Below are positions 1 to 10,548 of a stretch of DNA of 64,000 nucleotides, in pieces. Below the pieces are notes generated by a model. That model worked only from the letters and a program-made list of their open reading frames with translations. It was not told where the DNA came from and did no database searches. Position numbers and translations under genes: made by a program. The number at the start of each line of letters is the position of its first letter. Within the stretch, counting starts at the first letter, position 1. Source of the stretch: Trichoplusia ni (lineage: Eukaryota; Arthropoda; Insecta; Lepidoptera; Noctuidae); the NCBI RefSeq assembly GCF_003590095.1, contig NC_039490.1, positions 10,991,834-11,055,833 on the forward strand. The letters are read 5' to 3'.

Positions 1-2430
1 TTGAGTAAGAACTGACTTCGGTAGCCGAGATGTATACTATGAGAGTGTATGAACGTGTATGAAACAGGTTTCGATAGAGCACAGCTTACATAAGGTGTTG
101 CGATCCGATTATTTGTGCCTTGACCTCCATACGGCGTTATACGGCCAATTTATACCGGCTGTAAAGGCGAGGGTTAATGAATTGCCTTTATCTGAAGCAA
201 GTCTTACTCGTGTCGTCTAAGTAAAAGTAATTATATGCCTTAATTGTAATATGCAGTTCTTGAAAGGGTTTATTACTGGGCTAATTAGAATGAGCTAGTT
301 TTTAGTGACTGGTGACAAATATAGCGTTCATTTATGGAGACCCAATACATTTTGCTTACCGGCATGCAAAATTATTAATTTTTAATTTTAATCTTTCTTA
401 ATTGCTATAACATTAAAATAACATTTCTATACAATTGAGAATAATAAAACAAACACATATGCAAATGTTAAAAATAAAATTGTGTTATTCTATTAAGACC
501 AAAGGTCAAAGTCCCGTGATTAATATAAATGAAATGTCACTTCCATACATTCCAATTTTATTTATTGACCTCAAATATTCTAGAAATGTTATTTAGCTAA
601 AGAGACTACTACTATTTATTGACCAAATGCAACTATCATTGCAGGATAAAACCTAATACAATAATTACACAGTCCTAAAATATAATACACATCTTTCACA
701 CAGAGACAAATATTCTCAAACTTAGCAAAGCTTGTATTATGAGTACTAGACGAACGATTAGACCACCTATATATTTTTAAATACATACATATACATTAGG
801 TGAAACATTTTCTTGATAATTAACTTATAGTGTAGGTACATACATCCCCAAGTTTAGTGAAGACAGACTGAGCTCGCTACGGGCACAGGTAGGTTGTGTA
901 AACAAGGCTCCGCGGTCCCAAGTTCAATGCCCGGCGAGCCCTCACTGACCAGCTATTTATATTCCGCACAACACTGATTTCGTGTATAAGTAGGTGTACA
1001 GAAATAATGATTTTCTAAAATCAATCTTATTCCTTTGTGATAAAGTTGTTGAACTTGATTTAAATGGTATTTTGATTAGGTATACCTACTTAATTCTACA
1101 TATTTTTGCTATTTCAATGTTCATATTTTTTCATTTATCCATTTATTTCACCTTTAACCTAAAGGTTTTTATAAGTAAAAAAAAATATTTTCTTGTATTT
1201 TTTTATGTTCCTTATCCTGCTACGATTTTAAAACTCTACTGTCGGTGCATCCGTTTGTCACCATTTCGTACCTCATGAACAATTATAACTAGATGGTAGA
1301 ATTTTTCATTGATAATTTAGGTATTTCTGATAACGCTACACGAGCAAGTAAATTAAAAAAAATATAACCAGGGCAATTGTTTGTGGTCATAAATGTGTTT
1401 GTTTTTTTTACATCCCATTTGTACAGAACCCTTATCATCACGCCACCGACTTTTTATTGTATTTTTCGGCTTTACTGAACTCCGAAGTTCTTGAATCACC
1501 GGTTGTAACAAACCCGCCTGTGTTTTACGTAATATGCACGTAAACCAATTAGAATTTTTATTTACGTACATTCGAAGACAAAACTCTTGAAAATGTTGAG
1601 TGCATTCATAATTTATATTAACGATTTCACAAACAGACGTAACTTATTATAATAATGTTCTTATTATCTATGTATTATTAGATACTTATATTATTTATTA
1701 TATGTATTTAGTTACGCAGGTATGTTCAGCATCTGTGTATCTAGAATGACCATATAATACACATAATTTTCTTTTATTACTTGCATATAATTAACCGCAA
1801 TTATTTGCCAGTATTTCCGTCTTACATAGAAATAATTGTAATTAATCGATTATGTAGATATAATTGAACATACCTATATGTATATTGATATATTCATAAT
1901 AAGGCTATATAAATAAGGAGGATGTAAGATACTATATAATAGAAGACTTACTTTTGTCTTGATCTGGACAAGTAACCTTAAAGGATAAATTTGCAATACT
2001 AAAATTAAAGTCAAGTAAGTACGCACGCGTAAAAAAACACTAGTTTTTTCCGCGGCTTCACCCGGCATGTAGGTTATAGCTGCCTAAAAATTGCCCTAAC
2101 TATACTCTACCCTAGCTACTACTAGCGTATTAAACTACAATATCGCTATGCTCTTACCAAATGTCATCAACACTGGTCCCGCCGTTTGAGCTAGAAGAGG
2201 AGACAGACACACAAACAATCGCACTTACAACTCCTAAATTAAGAAAGCATTAATATTGAATTAGGAGCCGTACTGGCGAGAACTCGTTGTTACATCAATA
2301 ATGAATGCTTCCATAAACAGACTATCGTTAATTAATAGTCGTAGAGATAACGTAGCCATGACACATTCATACTAGATTCACACCAAACAGGTATTAATTA
2401 GAAGCTAATGTCAACAAAACGTCAAACACG
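1..2430. other. Intergenic, AT-rich; no gene recognised
   Basis: Open frames here are short and of random composition. Around 885-950 there is a GC-richer stretch (GGTCCCAAGTTCAATGCCC) that may be a worn tRNA-like fragment. The left side of a worn dispersed repeat lies at 2046-2222. Confidence 0.6.
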
Positions 2431-2434
2431 TTAG

Positions 2435-2612
2435 ACTCGGCTAGAGTGGTTGAGGTCACCACGACAAAATGCGCACGGAGTGTCGCGGATTGCCCGCGTA
2501 GGACAAGCGTTTGTGTGATCCATGATTGCTTGTCCTGAGTCTGGGTGTCTTTGTGCATGTGACTTGAATGTTTGTGAAAACACTGCGACACAGGGACAGA
2601 AGTCCTTAGTGT
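2435..2612 (+). repeat. tRNA-derived SINE (family A)
   Basis: Head GACTCGGCTAGAGTGGTTGA, a damaged B-box (GGATTGCCC), and the shared body through TTTGTGCATGTGACTTGAAT to GCGACACAGG. Confidence 0.8.
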
Positions 2613-3706
2613 GGAAATCGTTTAAAAAATAACCTACGAAATAATGCATTTAGTGACCACGCTATGCGGCGGAGTTCAAGCTGTGGAGAAGAAATCACGC
2701 ATTACGCTGTTTCTTCTCCACAAGGGTTAGTGATGCGGAGTGCTGTGCGATTTATGTTTTTCGTTCAAGTTCTAAAAGTACTGATTTGGTATCTATTTAT
2801 GCTGCAAAAAAGTAAAGTCTTATTGGAATTGACGCCACATCTTTATCTAATTTCGTCAAAGTTTGTTCAGACGTTTACGCTACGAAAGCTTAACAACCAG
2901 TCAAAATCCTTATTTATAAGGATATCTGTTCTAATAGCTCTCAGTACAAAACCTGTCACAGTAAACAATGGTCACATAATTAGCTAAAATTATAGCTTTT
3001 AGAATCAAGCTTCCCACACGACTCGGATCAATACAACGCAACAATACACACAAAATCTCCAGCTATTTCCTCGCTATTTTCCCATCGTCTCACATATTTA
3101 ACTAATTACAACAAATTCCAAGGCTTAGCCGGCCTTCAATCACAAAAGACCTATTTAAATGACCGGGCAGCATCAGAATGTGTTCAGTAATTTCATAAGT
3201 AAGTGCGTACAAATGGACTGTCACCGGCTATTGTGAGACGCACAAAGGTCGAAAACAAACGATGAACAGTTAAAGAATATGGATTGTCTTTAACGGTACA
3301 CTTGTGCGCTAATGTGTTAAGTTTTATTCTTTTTTAACTATTGTAGCTTTATGACTTACTTAAATAGTAAACGAAATCATAGTAAACATATTATCAAGGG
3401 TTTGACAAACCAAGTCACTTAAAAACCTATTTATTTAACGACTAGTCACTGCTCTACACTCTACTCATTATCTTTTAAATACGTCTATTAAAATCACGGC
3501 AATGACATTATTACATTTCCTTAATTTGTAAATGTCTTTGTGAAATGAAAGTGTTGAAGCAAGTGGCATTTACTCTTGTAATTGATACGAACGCAGTGGT
3601 CCTTCGAGAGACAACAGAAAAAATAAAATACAAGTAGACCATGTTTGACACTTTCTTTTATCATAAAGAATAAAAAAATATATTTTAAGTATATACAACT
3701 AGCTGT

Positions 3707-3957
3707 TGCCCGCGGCTTCATCCGCTTGGTTAAAAGATACTTAAAGCTATGATTTGTATCTGCCCTGTTTTTTCCACATTTTCCATTGTCTCTTCGCTCC
3801 TATTAGTCGCAGCGTGATGGTATAGGTATAACCTATAACCTTCCTCGATGAATGGTATATTCAAAGATAAAATAAAAACAATTTGAACCAGTAGTTTCTA
3901 AGATTAGCTTGTTCAAACAAACAAACTCTTCAGCTTTATACATTAGTATATAGATTT
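3707..3957 (+). repeat. Dispersed moth repeat ('GCTGTTGCCCGCGGCTTC' type)
   Basis: Begins CTAGCTGTTGCCCGCGGCTT and ends with a TTAGTATATAGAT tail. Related copies in this window: 2046-2222, 23536-23760, 46803-47010 and 54440-54660 (plus), and 11130-11240 and 20056-20172 (minus, the last cut by the gap). Confidence 0.65.
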
Positions 3958-4449
3958 TTAGGTATATTACGAATCAAATTAATTCGACACAGTTTAATAT
4001 TTACATATTTATTTTACTAACACTTTTGCCATCGATAATACTCATAAAGATGCATATTATCTAGAAATACGGACGATTACGCGTAATGATACGGTTGTTT
4101 CGTAAGTTCGCGTATTAAACCCGGATGACGTCACGATACGCTACAACACAAGCCGTATACTACAATAACTTTAGTTTTAACTAATTTTAATAATAATTGT
4201 TACGTTTTACTTTAAGAATATCGGTCTTGTTTACGCGAATTTACACTCGGATGGGTCGGTAACTAAAGACCTTCAAATTAACAGTTCGGTAAGCAACATT
4301 TTCAAATGTGCCTTGGTCACAACTTTACTCTAGACAGTGACAAAGACGGTACGACACTTTAAGGTGATTTTTAACTTAGTGTAGATTAATACGAATATAT
4401 TGGGATACAGCCCACTCGTGTTATTGGAATGATCTCGTGATTTATATTT

Positions 4450-6700
4450 TTATATTAATTCAGCTACAAACAAGGGAAAGGCAATGTGGAAGATCATAAA
4501 TAATAATAAAATAGTAACTCCAAAAGAAAATATTACACAAATAAAAGTAAAAGATCAACTAGTTACAAATCCTAAGGAAATAGCACAATTATTCAACAAC
4601 TACTTCATTGATGAAATACAGTCTACTTCAACCTCTAGCGGCTCAGTTACAGAAACGTACAATACAAATTCAAATTCTATTTTTTTAAAGCCAACCAATC
4701 CACATGAAATAGATCAAATTATAAAAGGATTAAACAACACGAATAGTACAGGGTATGACAACATAAATACGAACATTATAAAACGAGTGTCTAGTCACAT
4801 AGCTCCAGTAATTAGTAACATTATCAATCAGTGTCTAGAACAAGGTGTTTTTCCTTCAAAATTGAAAATTACGATCGTAAATCCATTATTTAAAAAAGAA
4901 GATAGAGAGGATATGCGTTTTTACAGACCGATTGCGTTAATACCAGTGATGGCAAAAATTTTCGAAAAGGTTATATATAATAATTTATATAATTTCTTTG
5001 AACTCAATAACTTATTTACTAATGAACAATTTGGCTTTCGTAAAGGAAGATCCACCAGTGATGCTCTTTTTAATTTTCTTAAGAAAGTAATGACTGGATT
5101 GGATAGCAAGCAACAAATAACCGCTATTTTTATGGATATGACTAAGGCTTTTGACCATGTTGACCATAATATCCTACTTAACAAATTAGAGAAATATGGG
5201 ATAAGAGGGAATGCGTTGGAACTTATTAAGTCGTACTTAAGTGATCGTTTTCAAATAACACGAATAACGAAAATAGAAATAGACACAAAATTCGAACGCA
5301 TCTATATGTCGGACCCTAAACTTGTAAAATTTGGCGTTCCCCAAGGAAGTATCCTTGGGCCTCTTTTATTCGTTATATATATCAATGACCTACCAAGGTC
5401 TATAGACCAGGACATGATATTGTTTGCGGACGATAGCACGGCCATTTTTGCAGATACCGGTCAAGAAAATTTTGAAGCTCAGGTTAATAAATCTCTCGAA
5501 GATATTATAAACTGGCTAATAATTAATAATTTAAAAATAAATATTGATAAAACAAACTATATGTCCTTCACAAATAAAAATTCAAAATCAAATAAAATCA
5601 ATGTTAATTATAAAGATAATTCAATAAATCAGGTCAGTAACACTAAATTTCTAGGAGTCCATATCGACTCAAAACTTGACTGGAAAATGCATGTAGATGA
5701 TGTCTGCAAAAAACTTAACCAGTATTCATATGCTCTCTATTTACTTCGAAGAATTGTAAATGAAAACGTATTACTCAATGTTTATCATGCATATGTGGGT
5801 TCTACTCTAAAATATGGTATACTGTGTTGGGGTAACTCTACTAACAGAGAATTTGCATTCAGAGCCCAAAAAAAATGTATCCGAAGTATATGTGGGCATA
5901 AACAGACCGATTCATGCAGAACAGAATTCAGAAGACTAAAAATCTTAACCCTAGCGTCAATGTTTATATTGGAAGCAGCCTCAATCACAAAGCGAGATAT
6001 CAGTAATTATGAGACTATGAGAAGTACAAGATATAAAAATGACCTTAAGGCAGCTAAGAGTAGAACAGTTAAGTTTAAATCATCCATATTTGGTATGGGT
6101 GTGAAAATTTATAATAAATTGCCAGACTTTATTAAAACCACTGAAACATTAGCTACTTTTAAATACAAACTTAAAAAACTACTGATACAGAAAGCATATT
6201 ATACAATTAATGAATTCTTTAATGACATATGTCTGGACTGAAATTTATTTAATGGTATTATGATAATGAAAAGTGTTAGTTATTGTTTAATGTATTTATC
6301 TGTAATGTAGTGGTAATGAATATTATATTGCCTTGACTATTTTGTACACTTGTCATGACGATTTATATTATTGTTATTTTTATTTATTCTATTTCTTTTT
6401 TTTTGACATCAATTAATTCAGTGACAAATGTTTTTGACTAAAATTTATTTAATATGACGTTAATGATGCAATAATTATGACAAATACCAATTGATTTTCA
6501 TACTTAATTTATTTTCTCTAATGGTTATTATGTTACTTTAATGATTTCATTTTGTTTTTCTTTTGACAAGTAATTGTAAATTTTAAAGATTTTACACCAC
6601 ATGGGTATGTTACAGTGATACTTTGTTATAACACTAATTTTAAGAGCTGAATTTCCACCTGTGACAAACAATAAATAAATCTTGAATCTTGAATCTTGAA
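4450..6700 (+). mobile_element. 5'-truncated non-LTR retrotransposon (Jockey/CR1-like)
   Basis: The element holds an intact RT frame, a 3' UTR, AATAAA at 6670-6675, and a 3' tail of three TCTTGAA units (6680-6700), typical of simple-repeat-tailed LINEs. The frame is open upstream of the first ATG to about 4448 (YINSATNKGKA before MWK), as expected when an endonuclease part has been lost by 5' truncation. No clear target duplication was found. The clade assignment is tentative. Confidence 0.85.
4484..6241 (+). CDS. Reverse transcriptase of non-LTR retrotransposon (partial ORF2)
   Basis: 585 residues from the first ATG, without stops. Reverse transcriptase motifs in order: PLFKKEDREDMRFYRPIALI, NEQFGFRKGRST, AIFMDMTKAFDHVDH (catalytic D218), GVPQGSILGPLLFVIYINDL and LFADDSTA (catalytic D316, D317). 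The C-terminus has the LINE pattern of a long helix then KKLLIQKAYYTINEFFND. The apurinic endonuclease domain that should precede the RT is absent, so the copy is probably unable to move by itself although its RT looks intact. The ATG is the first internal Met rather than a true start. Confidence 0.9.
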   Translation: MWKIINNNKIVTPKENITQIKVKDQLVTNPKEIAQLFNNYFIDEIQSTSTSSGSVTETYNTNSNSIFLKPTNPHEIDQIIKGLNNTNSTGYDNINTNIIKRVSSHIAPVISNIINQCLEQGVFPSKLKITIVNPLFKKEDREDMRFYRPIALIPVMAKIFEKVIYNNLYNFFELNNLFTNEQFGFRKGRSTSDALFNFLKKVMTGLDSKQQITAIFMDMTKAFDHVDHNILLNKLEKYGIRGNALELIKSYLSDRFQITRITKIEIDTKFERIYMSDPKLVKFGVPQGSILGPLLFVIYINDLPRSIDQDMILFADDSTAIFADTGQENFEAQVNKSLEDIINWLIINNLKINIDKTNYMSFTNKNSKSNKINVNYKDNSINQVSNTKFLGVHIDSKLDWKMHVDDVCKKLNQYSYALYLLRRIVNENVLLNVYHAYVGSTLKYGILCWGNSTNREFAFRAQKKCIRSICGHKQTDSCRTEFRRLKILTLASMFILEAASITKRDISNYETMRSTRYKNDLKAAKSRTVKFKSSIFGMGVKIYNKLPDFIKTTETLATFKYKLKKLLIQKAYYTINEFFNDICLD

Positions 6701-7385
6701 TTTCGTCTGCGGAAGGCGCTAATGGAGCCGGTCCGCTTTTTATTTTAATATTCTGTCTTCGTCCTTTAATAGGATGAAATATCTTTCAGCATAAGGCGGC
6801 TGCAATCTTTCATTCAACACTTTTTTTACATGATGTATGGACTACGGACAGATTCGCGCGCGAGTACAAATCGCACTTACGATGAATACCAGCCTATATA
6901 CGTAGTATATAGTTTAACGTAAATGTAAAACGAAATTGCTACCAATAAAAACAACGATGGGATTATCTCTAAAACAATTGCAGTTATTGTAAAACAATTA
7001 AAAATAATTATTGTTTCTATTAATTTTAATGACTGCATAGCTGACAATAGTTAGTAAATATAGCAACTCATAATGATTATATAATTCTAGTTGTTAAGTG
7101 TGTCTTCACAAAAACAAGTGCTTTTTAACTCTCATTGTTAATAATAATTACTTTGTTAACATGTAGAAGGCGTCAATAATTATAATAAGTTGACGAGCTG
7201 TTAAGTATGTCATTAATATAGGTTAAATGAATACCTTCCATAACAACTAAATAGATACTTGTAAAAAAATCTTGAGAAACAATAGGTCTTGGTATTTTCC
7301 TGCATGCGACTTGCAATGGAAAACTATTCTACTGAAGTCCTCGGTATTATAGTGGTCACTATCCTCGTCTGTCACGTGGGTGACA
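6701..7385. other. Intergenic between retroelement and Transib
   Basis: AT-rich, with nothing recognised. The last 60 bases together with the DNA after 10548 form the pre-insertion Transib site. Confidence 0.6.
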
Positions 7386-7390
7386 CGGTG

Positions 7391-7429
7391 CACGGTGGTA
7401 ACCCTCCTTATAACGCCATCTCAAAAATG
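7391..7429 (+). repeat. Transib left terminus: heptamer, 23-bp spacer, nonamer-like motif
   Basis: CACGGTG (7391-7397) differs by one base from the V(D)J heptamer CACAGTG. After 23 bases comes TCAAAAATG (7421-7429), which matches 6 of 9 positions of the consensus nonamer ACAAAAACC. Confidence 0.75.
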
Positions 7430-8278
7430 ATTTTTGCGAAAATAGGTTTTCCCGAATTCTTTTGACGAAAATCAATAGTTTAATGAACAGGTAATTTAAT
7501 TTCGATATAAATTATTTTTTTATTTATAACCGAATTAGTAAAATGAGTTGCTGAAGTGCATAGAGTCAGAATATTGATTCGACTGAATTATTCATACAGA
7601 CATTTCAAATGAATTTCCTAGAAATCTTTCATATAGAACTATATATGTGTTATACATTTTTGGAAAGCGCAAAGCTTGAAGTAATTATAAAAAATACAAA
7701 CATAATAATCTATATTTTAAGCAAGATGTTATTTTCTTTTTAATGTGACTCTTTTTTTACGTGATTTTCTTGGTATTCAAATAGACATTCGAAGTTTAGC
7801 GCTGTTTGCCGCTGCTTTGTTACTTATCTTATTAAAATATTTGATTACTCTAATTTACAAAGGAACAAAAAAATTTTGCTCCTTTTTTGCCTTTTTCTTG
7901 TCAGACACAAAAATATCTCTCAAAGTAAAATTTTAAATTTTGGCAATATTTTATTATTTTCTGATAGTATTCCCAAAATGGACACAATAAAAATAATATT
8001 TATTCACGAGGTCTGATAACTAAAACCAAGATAAAACAATCAATTTAGTGGTAGGAACTTGTAGTGATAGCTCGATAGCTCTAATTGTGGGTAAGTGATA
8101 AAGATATTTTTTTCAATAACCGCAAAAGATATCAAAACCACGAGTACGTATACACATTGCACACTGCACTGCGATCTGAATCATATAAATTCAAGTTACA
8201 ATTCATAGCCTAACATTCATAAAGTGACTTTTCAGTGTTTAGTATAGTTGGTAAATTCCTAACTATTTATTTATTACA

Positions 8279-10261
8279 ATGAGTGACTTTGTTTGTGCTC
8301 GTAGGGTTTTATGTGACTTTTTCATAAACTCGGGCACAAATTATACTGAATTAAAAAAATATTTGATGGACACTTTTACATTGTCATCAGAGAGAGCTGA
8401 TATAGTTGGAGCAAGTATTCGGAAAAATTTACTATCTAAATTTAACGATCGATGGGAAAAGGCGAGAAGAATAAAAGATCGCTTTGAAAAAAGTAACAGT
8501 GCTTGGTTGGATGGTGAATTCAAGGTAACATTTGAAGATAATACTCCTACAACTTCTTCAGGTGAACGTGGTCGACCTCCTAAGCCATATGAAGAATCGT
8601 CAGAGAAATCAAAAAAACGAAAAAATATGGAACTCGTACAAGAATATGGGTTTGAATTTATACATAATGCGTATGTCCAACATTTACGGTCTATTGGTGA
8701 ATCAGACGAAGCCTCTATTCTGAGTATTGTACGAACTTTACCCAAGAAAGACAAAAAGGAAGTCCTTAAGAAGATGACAGATGATACGGAATTAATAACT
8801 CCTTATTCAAAAGATGAAGCTCTGTGTATGTTTATTGATTTGGACTTAACGAAATCTCAGTACGGATTATTAAGGTCTCGTTTATCTGAAAAAAATGTAT
8901 TTATCTTTCCGTCATATAATATGATATTAGATGCTAAAAAAATGTGCTATCCCCCAAGTTCTAGTATCGAAATTAATGACATTGGAGCTTCTATCAAACT
9001 CCAAGATCTTTTAGATCATACTACAGCTCGGATTCTTCAAATTAATTCGGTATACAAACCAGGATACAGAAATCTGAAGTTATACGTTAAATGGGGCTGT
9101 GACGGATCATCTGGTCAAAGTGAATATAAACAGGCTTTGCCAGGTGAGACCCAGCTAATATCAGATGCCAATTTATTCATTGCTTCTCTTGTGCCTATAA
9201 AACTAATTGACTTATCAACAAATCTTGTAGTCTGGCAAAATACTACGTGCTCTTCTGTTCGCTATTGCCGACCCATTTCCATAAAATTTGTCAAGGAAAC
9301 TCCACAGCAGACTAAAGAGACTGTTGATAATATCAAGAGACAAATTGATGAACTTACTCCATCACTGATAAGCAAAGATGACACCGTAGTTGAAGTCAAA
9401 CATGAACTATTGCTGACCATGATTGATGGAAAAGTTGCTCAAGTACTAACAGATACATCATCTAGTTCTGTGTGTACTATATGTGGAGCAAGACCTAGAG
9501 AGATGAATGATCTAAACAAAGTTTCTTCTAAACCCGAAAACGAAGAAGCTTTCCAATATGGCCTTTCCACTCTTCATGCCTGGATTAGATTTATGGAAAC
9601 CATTTTGCATATTTCTTATAATCTTTCGTTTAAGAAATGGTCAGCAACAACTCCAGAAAATAAAATAAGCAAAGAAGAGAAGAAAAAATGTGTGCAAAGT
9701 AGGTTCCGAAATGAACTTGGCCTCCATATAGACAAACCCCGACAAGGAACTGGTAACAGTAATGATGGTAATACTGCGCGGAGATTCTTTTCAAACTACC
9801 ATTGTTCAGCTAATATTACTGGTGTTGACGAAGAATTGATAAAACGGCTATATATTATACTACAAACAATGTCATCTGGAATCGCAATAAATGCTACCAA
9901 ATTCGGTCAGTACGCAATGGATAGTGCTCAAATATTTGTAAATAAATATAATTGGTATTATATGCCATCCTCTCTCCATAAAATCCTTATTCATGGGGAA
10001 AGTGTTATAAGACATTTTGCAATTTTACCAATAGGCCAATTGTCTGAAGATGCACAAGAAGCGCGAAACAAAGATTACAGACGATACCGATTACATCATT
10101 CCAGGAAGTGTTCTCGTTCAGCAACTAATGAAGATGTTCTACATTCATTATTATTTACATCAGATCCATATATTTCAAGCCTGAGAACACCAACCTTTAC
10201 TGTAGACAAGGAATTGTTTGATGAAGCCAAAATGCTCTTGGATTTGCCTGAAAGTGAATAA
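8279..10261 (+). CDS. Transib transposase (RAG1 core-like DDE recombinase)
   Basis: Uninterrupted 660-residue frame. Seen motifs fit the Transib/RAG1 catalytic core: KWGCDGSSGQSEYKQ with D275, NSNDGNTARRFF with D496, and DAQEARNKDYRRYR with E594. By family knowledge these match RAG1 D600, D708 and E962. Zinc ligands are also present: CTICGA (C399, C402, like RAG1 C727/C730) and LHKILIH (H567, H572, like H937/H942). STLHAWIRFMETILHISY is a further Transib hallmark. There is no RING domain, as usual for Transib. The N-terminal third is basic and may bind DNA, with a Lys/Arg stretch at 109-115. AATAAA follows at 10265-10270. The intact frame, clean target duplication and matching ends point to a young insertion; activity is not shown. 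Confidence 0.95.
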   Translation: MSDFVCARRVLCDFFINSGTNYTELKKYLMDTFTLSSERADIVGASIRKNLLSKFNDRWEKARRIKDRFEKSNSAWLDGEFKVTFEDNTPTTSSGERGRPPKPYEESSEKSKKRKNMELVQEYGFEFIHNAYVQHLRSIGESDEASILSIVRTLPKKDKKEVLKKMTDDTELITPYSKDEALCMFIDLDLTKSQYGLLRSRLSEKNVFIFPSYNMILDAKKMCYPPSSSIEINDIGASIKLQDLLDHTTARILQINSVYKPGYRNLKLYVKWGCDGSSGQSEYKQALPGETQLISDANLFIASLVPIKLIDLSTNLVVWQNTTCSSVRYCRPISIKFVKETPQQTKETVDNIKRQIDELTPSLISKDDTVVEVKHELLLTMIDGKVAQVLTDTSSSSVCTICGARPREMNDLNKVSSKPENEEAFQYGLSTLHAWIRFMETILHISYNLSFKKWSATTPENKISKEEKKKCVQSRFRNELGLHIDKPRQGTGNSNDGNTARRFFSNYHCSANITGVDEELIKRLYIILQTMSSGIAINATKFGQYAMDSAQIFVNKYNWYYMPSSLHKILIHGESVIRHFAILPIGQLSEDAQEARNKDYRRYRLHHSRKCSRSATNEDVLHSLLFTSDPYISSLRTPTFTVDKELFDEAKMLLDLPESE

Positions 10262-10505
10262 TATAATAAATAATATACTATGATTTGATTGATAAAAAAC
10301 TATATGGTTGACTTTATAAACACTAATTATTTCATAATTTTGTTTTTTTTTTGTATAATATTTTCGACATTTCTATTTTTAAATATTTTTATATAATAAA
10401 GTTTAAAGTTCAATTAATTAAAACTTGTTTCATTAAAAAGCCCATACATTCAATAACATATGTAGAAATTTTCAAGTTGTTATCACTTAAGACAAAAGAG
10501 ATACA

Positions 10506-10543
10506 CATTTTTGAGACAGTGAACCCGTTTCGGTCCCACTGTG
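10506..10543 (-). repeat. Transib right terminus: perfect RSS heptamer, 22-bp spacer, nonamer-like motif
   Basis: Read on the minus strand from 10543: CACAGTG (identical to the RSS heptamer), 22 bases, then TCAAAAATG (10514-10506), the same nonamer-like word as at the left end. Confidence 0.75.
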
Positions 10544-10548
10544 CGGTG

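Larger units (their letters stand above)
7391..10543 (+). mobile_element. Transib DNA transposon, apparently complete, with CGGTG target duplication
   Basis: The element is 3,153 bp. Left end CACGGTGG at 7391; right end reads CCCACTGTG up to 10543, whose reverse complement starts CACAGTGGG. The 5 bases before (7386-7390) and after (10544-10548) are both CGGTG, a GC-rich 5-bp duplication as known for Transib. Both ends carry the nonamer-like TCAAAAATG: 7421-7429 on the left (23 bases from the heptamer) and 10506-10514 as reverse complement on the right (22 bases). The single internal gene is the RAG1-like transposase at 8279-10261. Apart from these motifs the terminal repeats are only partly similar. 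Confidence 0.92.

Noticed and set aside
994..1278. 94-residue frame with hydrophobic composition
   Set aside because: Composition is that expected from AT-rich DNA; no homologous motif and no gene context.
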